64,000 nucleotides of DNA from Actinophytocola sp036555685. GTDB taxonomy: Bacteria > Actinomycetota > Actinomycetes > Mycobacteriales > Pseudonocardiaceae. The translations under genes and the position numbers were made by a program. Positions 60,314-64,000 of the stretch are shown here, in pieces. The DNA is taken from assembly GCF_036555685.1 (NCBI RefSeq), contig NZ_DATBKY010000016.1, forward strand, positions 1-64,000, in the 5' to 3' direction. The notes below the pieces were generated by a model. The model searched no databases and had not been told where the DNA came from. It saw only the letters and a list, made by a program, of their open reading frames with translations. Numbering within the stretch: the stretch's first letter is position 1; every line of letters begins with the position of its first letter.

Positions 60314-61608
60314 CAGAAGTAGGTCCGGATCAGGTCGACCACGGTCTCGCCGTCCGGGCCGACGACGGGCAGCAGCTGCCACTTGTCGAACGTGGTGCAC
60401 GGGTGCGACAGGCCGAGCCCCACCCAGTCGCCGACCTCGACGTCGCCGGCGTGGGTGAGGAACGTGTGCTGGTCGTTGAGCTCGAAGACCTCGCCGGTGA
60501 GCGCGCGGGCCGTGCCGTCGCGGCGCAGCACCTGGGGCACCGGCAGGTCGATGTCGTAGGGCACGTCGCGCTTGCCGGCGGTCAGCAGCGCGAGGCCGGG
60601 CTCGGGGCACGACATCACCTGGGCCCACGCGCGCAGCGCCGGCCGCAGCACCGGACCGGTCACCCGCGGGTGGGCGCCGAGCGGGGAGACCCGTTCGTAG
60701 ACGCCTGAGTCGTGCGTGACGTACGCGCCGCTGCGCAGCACCGGGAGGACCGGCAGCCCGTCCGGCCACGGCGCGCCGAGCACGTCGGCCACGAGGTCGA
60801 AGTACGAGCTGCCGCCGGCGGTGACGATCACCTCGTCGACGCCGTCGAAGTGGCCGCGGGTGGCGAGCTGCTCGGCGAGCGCGCGCAGGTCGGTCAGGTA
60901 GGCGCGCACCGCGGCGAGGTCGTCGGGTGTCGCCTCGTGCGAGACCGCGCCCTCGTAGCCGCCGACGCCGACCAGGCGCAGCGCGGGCGAGGCGGTCACC
61001 GCGTCGGCGACCTCGACCCCGGTCGTGAGGTCGCGGACGCCCGTGCGCCCGTTCGGCGTGCCGGCCTCCACCAGCACGTCGACCGGCCGGCTCGCGCCAC
61101 GCAATGCCTCGGTCATCAGGGCCACGCCGCGGACCGAGTCGACCCAGCAGCAGAACCGGAAGCCCGGGTCGCGGTCGAGCTCCCCGGCGAGCCAGGCCAG
61201 CGCGGCCGGGTCGACGAGCTCGTTGGCGAGGATGACCGGGCTCACGCCGAACGCGCGGTAGACGCGCAGCTGGCTCGCGGTCGCCGCGGTCTGGCCCCAC
61301 GCGCCGTGGTCGAACTGGCGCGCGTACAGCTGCGGGGCCATCGTGGTCTTGCCGTGTGGTGCGTGCGCGAACCCGTGGCGGGCGCAGAAGTCCGCCATCG
61401 CGGCGAGGTTGTGCTCGATCGCCTCGGCGTCCAGCACGACCAGCGGCGGCACGAAGTCGAACACGCTGAGCCCGGCACCGCGCACCTCGCCGATCGTCCG
61501 GCCCTGCGCCGCGGCGGGCAGTCCCTTGAAGCGCCAGTCGATCCGTTCGTCGGCGATCGCGGCGACCCTGTCGCGGTCGATACGGCCGGACTGCGGCAAT
61601 CGGCTCAC
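60313..61608 (-). CDS. Fold-III PLP deaminase (D-serine dehydratase / D-threonine aldolase family)
   Basis: The 431-residue enzyme has an alanine-racemase-like N-terminal barrel with the PLP lysine in HAPHGKTTMAPQLYARQ (K87), LANELVDPAALAWL, EAGTPNGRTGVRD and a C-terminal metal-binding stretch (NDQHTFLTHAGDVEVGD, then GLGLSHPCTTFDKW) with the His/Cys zinc ligands of DSD1-type dehydratases. It would release ammonia from a D-configured hydroxy-amino acid; D-glucosaminate to KDG fits the kinase and aldolase nearby. GTG 61608 is used; TTG 61599 has better Shine-Dalgarno spacing. Confidence 0.83.
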   Translation of the reverse strand: MSRLPQSGRIDRDRVAAIADERIDWRFKGLPAAAQGRTIGEVRGAGLSVFDFVPPLVVLDAEAIEHNLAAMADFCARHGFAHAPHGKTTMAPQLYARQFDHGAWGQTAATASQLRVYRAFGVSPVILANELVDPAALAWLAGELDRDPGFRFCCWVDSVRGVALMTEALRGASRPVDVLVEAGTPNGRTGVRDLTTGVEVADAVTASPALRLVGVGGYEGAVSHEATPDDLAAVRAYLTDLRALAEQLATRGHFDGVDEVIVTAGGSSYFDLVADVLGAPWPDGLPVLPVLRSGAYVTHDSGVYERVSPLGAHPRVTGPVLRPALRAWAQVMSCPEPGLALLTAGKRDVPYDIDLPVPQVLRRDGTARALTGEVFELNDQHTFLTHAGDVEVGDWVGLGLSHPCTTFDKWQLLPVVGPDGETVVDLIRTYF

Positions 61609-61611
61609 CTC

Positions 61612-61638
61612 ATTGCGTATTCTGCAACGAATATTGCG
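61612..61638. promoter_or_regulatory. Divergent promoter region with candidate IclR operator
   Basis: TATTC-TGCAAC-GAATA (61618-61633) is an inverted repeat framed by two direct ATTGCG copies (61612 and 61633). It lies just before the deaminase start, in the 115-base gap separating the divergent arms; the surrounding 50 bases are notably AT-rich. An IclR gene lies in the plus-strand arm and is the likely binder. Confidence 0.45.
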
Positions 61639-61723
61639 CTATGTGCCATCCGCCTGTGTAGCATCCGGGTCCGCGGGCAGTCAACGCAGGCGTTCGCGAA
61701 GGGACGGTCGACCGGTGGGACCC

Positions 61724-62650
61724 GTGGACGTGCTGTGCCTGGGCGAGTCCATGGCGCTGTTCGTGCCGGCGGAGAGCGGCCCGGCGGCACAGGTGCGCAC
61801 CTGGCATCGCACGGTCGGCGGCGCCGAGTCCAATGTGGCCTGTCACCTCGCCGGGCTCGGCCTGCGCGCGGCGTGGGTGTCCGTGGTCGGCGGCGACCCG
61901 TTCGGCAGCGCGATCACGGACTTCGTCGCCCGGCACGGGGTCGACGTCTCCGGCGTGCGCGTGGACCCGGACCGGCCGACCGGCGTGTACTTCAAGTCCG
62001 ACGGCGGCGTGCGCTACTACCGGCGCGGGTCGGCCGCGGCCGGCATGAGCCCGGCGCTGCTCGCGGGCCTGCCGCTGGACACCGTCCGGCTGGTGCACAC
62101 GAGCGGGATCACGCCCGTGCTGTCGGCGAGTTGCCTCGACCTGATGCGTGCGCTGCTGGGCACGCCGCGGCGGTTCCTGCTCTCGTTCGACGTGAACCGG
62201 CGCCCGGCGCTGGACCAGGATCCCGTCCTGCTCCGCGACCTGGCGGCGCTCGCGGACGTCGTGCTGGTCGGCGCGGACGAGGCCGCGGCGGTGTGGGGCG
62301 CGCACGACCCGGAAGCGATCCGCGAGGTGCTGCCGGAGCCGCCGGCGATCGTGGTGAAGCAGGCCGAGCACGGCGCGACGTTGCTGGAACGCGGCGAACC
62401 CGCGATCTTCCAGCCCGCGCTGCGGGTGGACGTGGTCGAGCCGATCGGCGCGGGCGACGCGTTCGCGGCCGGCTACCTCGCGGCCCTGCTCGCGGGCGAA
62501 CCGCCGGTGCGCCGGCTGCGGGCCGGACACCTGCGGGCGGCCTCCGCGCTGCGCACCCGCGACGACATCGGCCCACCGCTGCCGGCCGCGCTCGTCGAGT
62601 CCCTGCTGGACGCCGGCGCCGCCGAGTGGGCGGTGGTGTACATCACATGA
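61724..62650 (+). CDS. kdgK: PfkB-family sugar kinase, probable KDG kinase
   Basis: The 308-residue ribokinase-like enzyme begins DVLCLGESMALFVP and has TVGGAESNVACHLAGLG, VSVVGGDPFGSAITDFV, YFKSDGGVRYYRRGSAA (a stretch typical of 2-keto-3-deoxygluconate kinases), FDVNRRPAL and the catalytic loop PIGAGDAFAAGYLAALL. It would phosphorylate KDG to KDPG, the substrate of the aldolase encoded on the opposite arm. GTG 61724 follows GGTGGGA. Confidence 0.87.
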   Translation: MDVLCLGESMALFVPAESGPAAQVRTWHRTVGGAESNVACHLAGLGLRAAWVSVVGGDPFGSAITDFVARHGVDVSGVRVDPDRPTGVYFKSDGGVRYYRRGSAAAGMSPALLAGLPLDTVRLVHTSGITPVLSASCLDLMRALLGTPRRFLLSFDVNRRPALDQDPVLLRDLAALADVVLVGADEAAAVWGAHDPEAIREVLPEPPAIVVKQAEHGATLLERGEPAIFQPALRVDVVEPIGAGDAFAAGYLAALLAGEPPVRRLRAGHLRAASALRTRDDIGPPLPAALVESLLDAGAAEWAVVYIT

Positions 62651-63435
62651 GTCAGAGCCTGGACCGCGCGATCACGGTGCTGGACGAGCTTGCCGACGGG
62701 CCGAAGAACCTCGACCAGCTCGCCGGGCGGCTCGGCGTGCACAAGTCGACCGTGTTGCGGCTGCTGCGCACGCTCGAGGCACGCCGGTTCGTGCAGCGCA
62801 GCGGCGCGCGGTACTACCGGCTGGGCACCTCGCTGTTCGAGCTGGCCTACCGCGCCCTGGACGAGCGCGACGTGCGGCGCAGCGCCGAACCCGCGGCCCG
62901 CGAGCTGAACGCCACCACCGGCCACACCGTGCACCTTGCGTCCTATGAGGACGGTGAGGTGATCTACATCGACAAGTACGAGAGCCGGCACAACGTCCGG
63001 ATGTACTCGCGCATCGGCCGCCGCGCCCCGCTGCACTGCACGGCCGTGGCCAAGGTCCTGCTGGCCGCGCTGCCGCCGGACGAGCGCGACCGGGTCACCG
63101 CCGGCATCGAGTACGCGAAGCTGACCGCGAACACGCTGTCGAGCCGGCGCGCGCTGCTGGCCGAGCTGGCGCGGGTCGCCGAGCGCGGGTACGCGGTGGA
63201 CGACGCCGAGCACGAGGAGTTCATCCACTGCGTGGCGGCACCCGTGCGCGGGCCGCGTGGCGTGGTGCTGGCGGCGCTGTCGCTGTCGGTGCCGAAGGTA
63301 CTGCTGGACCTCGACGGCCTGCTGCGGCTCGTGCCGACGTTGCTGGCGGCCGCGGAGCGCGCGTCGGTCGAATGCGGCTGGGCGAAGACACCCGAGAACG
63401 CACCGGGCAGAACCCCGGGCAGGAGGGAGAACTGA
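62647..63435 (+). CDS. IclR-family transcriptional regulator
   Basis: The 262-residue protein has a winged helix (DRAITVLDELADGPKNLDQL, AGRLGVHKSTVLRLLRTLEARRF) and a C-terminal effector domain (GHTVHLASYEDGEVIYIDK, GRRAPLHCTAVAKVLLAALP, YAVDDAEHEEFIHCVAAPV). IclR members often bind keto-acid-type effectors; KdgR proteins of this family sense KDG. It overlaps the kinase stop and probably controls both arms of the divergent cluster. Confidence 0.9.
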   Translation: MSQSLDRAITVLDELADGPKNLDQLAGRLGVHKSTVLRLLRTLEARRFVQRSGARYYRLGTSLFELAYRALDERDVRRSAEPAARELNATTGHTVHLASYEDGEVIYIDKYESRHNVRMYSRIGRRAPLHCTAVAKVLLAALPPDERDRVTAGIEYAKLTANTLSSRRALLAELARVAERGYAVDDAEHEEFIHCVAAPVRGPRGVVLAALSLSVPKVLLDLDGLLRLVPTLLAAAERASVECGWAKTPENAPGRTPGRREN

Positions 63436-63437
63436 CC

Positions 63438-63818
63438 ATGACGAAGCACGCGATCCACCCCGAGGGTGCGGCGCCCCCGCCGGTGCCGCTGTCGCCGGGC
63501 ATCCGGAAGGGCAACATCCTGCAGGTGGCCGGCCAGGTGGCGCTGGACCCGGCCACCGGGGAGCTCGCCGGCGACACGGTCGCGGCCCAGACCCGGCAGG
63601 TGATCGGCAACCTCGAGAGCGTGCTCACCGCGGCCGGCGCGGGCTGGGACGACGTCGTGATGCTGCGCGTCTACCTCACCGACACCGCGCACTTCGCCGA
63701 GCTGAACGAGACCTACGCCGAGCTCGTCCCGGAGCCGTTCCCGGCACGCACGACGGTCTATGTCGGACTTCCGGCCGGGATGCTCGTGGAGATCGACGCG
63801 CTTGCCGTCCTCGACTAG
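63438..63818 (+). CDS. ridA: RidA/YjgF-family enamine-imine deaminase
   Basis: The 126-residue protein has IRKGNILQVAGQVALDP, QTRQVIGNLESVLTAAG, VVMLRVYLTDTAHFAELN with the conserved arginine, and MLVEIDALAVL with the conserved acidic residue. RidA hydrolyses reactive enamine/imine products of PLP dehydratases. AGGAGGGA precedes the ATG, three bases after the IclR stop. It would speed release of the keto acid formed by the divergent PLP deaminase. Confidence 0.92.
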   Translation: MTKHAIHPEGAAPPPVPLSPGIRKGNILQVAGQVALDPATGELAGDTVAAQTRQVIGNLESVLTAAGAGWDDVVMLRVYLTDTAHFAELNETYAELVPEPFPARTTVYVGLPAGMLVEIDALAVLD

Positions 63819-63820
63819 CA

Positions 63821-63904
63821 CGCCCGCCCCCGGACTGCACAGTTCCGGCGGACGGTGCGGACGCTGGACCGCCTGTGACCAGCAACTAACGAAGGGGGCG
63901 GGCG
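63821..63904. terminator. Long-range inverted repeat after ridA
   Basis: CGCCCGCCCCC (63821-63831) and GGGGGCGGGCG (63894-63904) are perfect 11-bp complements enclosing 62 bases, with a nested CCGGA/TCCGG hairpin (63830-63848). It may end the ridA transcript or form a leader for the next gene. Confidence 0.45.
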
Positions 63905-63931
63905 GGAGGGACGGTCAGTAGAGTGCTCGGG

Positions 63932-64000
63932 ATGCCCGAAGAAACACCACTCGACCGGCTCAACGCCGCCGAGGCCGCGGAGGCCGAGCGGGAGCTGCTC
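63932..64000 (+). CDS. Start of a probable OHCU decarboxylase (UraD-like), cut by window end
   Basis: Only 23 codons are visible. They read PEETPLDRLNAAEAAEAERE before LL, which resembles the N-terminus of 2-oxo-4-hydroxy-4-carboxy-5-ureidoimidazoline decarboxylases (LxRxNAAxAAEAExxLL). That enzyme makes allantoin in urate breakdown. No strong ribosome site precedes ATG 63932. The rest of the gene lies beyond the window, so identity is tentative. Confidence 0.4.
   Translation, partial: MPEETPLDRLNAAEAAEAERELL

Overview
The window is a high-GC chromosomal stretch from an actinobacterium, most likely of the Pseudonocardiaceae (Amycolatopsis-like). This rests on the very GC-rich third codon positions, GTG/TTG starts, split NHEJ enzymes (LigD-Pol and LigC), two F420-type luciferase-like enzymes, a PPE/EspG pair, a HelR-type RNA polymerase motor, many TetR/PucR/IclR regulators and a DtxR/IdeR-type iron box. 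The genus is an inference; no rRNA gene is present. Residue and base positions below were counted by eye.

Region 1 (1-2450) is an eroded accessory region: a cut-off HAD hydrolase facing a frameshifted LuxR-type regulator, about 650 bases of non-coding DNA with strong hairpins, a MerR regulator, a decayed CRISPR-like repeat cluster, an excisionase-like HTH gene and a 45-nt 3' tRNA fragment that looks like an attachment-site scar.

Region 2 (2577-13777) is housekeeping: an orphan ORF, MsrB, LigD polymerase, small membrane proteins, a secreted phosphodiesterase-fold protein, a lipoprotein hydrolase lacking its nucleophile serine, LigC ligase, a RibD-like reductase, an ABC-F ATPase and ornithine aminotransferase.

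Region 3 (13878-24469) is a reductive pyrimidine (or hydantoin) catabolic locus. An NCS1 permease, beta-ureidopropionase, dihydropyrimidinase and an F420-type LLM enzyme form one minus-strand operon. A PucR regulator, a class III aminotransferase and an acylating semialdehyde dehydrogenase complete a route from dihydropyrimidine to acetyl/propionyl-CoA. No classical dihydropyrimidine dehydrogenase is present.

Region 4 (24611-33300) holds a PPE/EspG module without ESX machinery, a compact sigma factor, a PDZ-less HtrA protease, an ArsR/SRPBCC pair with an apparently leaderless promoter, an S9 peptidase and a second LLM enzyme.

Region 5 (33340-39130) is an iron-box-controlled siderophore operon: PLP decarboxylase, amine N-hydroxylase, IucA/IucC synthetase and, unusually, a translationally coupled glutamine-synthetase-like ligase, with no acyltransferase.

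Region 6 (39177-48360) is an AtuA/acyl-CoA carboxylase/acyl-CoA dehydrogenase operon for branched or terpenoid acyl-CoAs, with an 18-bp palindrome at its head and a TetR gene at its tail. Region 7 (48364-57892) holds HelR, a membrane protein, a P450, a tandem-domain TetR regulator and fadA-fadB, ending in a strong terminator.

Region 8 (58084-63818) is a divergent cluster of KDPG aldolase, D-aminoacylase, fold-III PLP deaminase, KDG kinase, IclR and RidA. Its enzyme set matches the oxidative catabolism of N-acetyl-D-glucosaminate (oxidised chitin monomer). The window ends in the start of a likely ureidoimidazoline (OHCU) decarboxylase gene.
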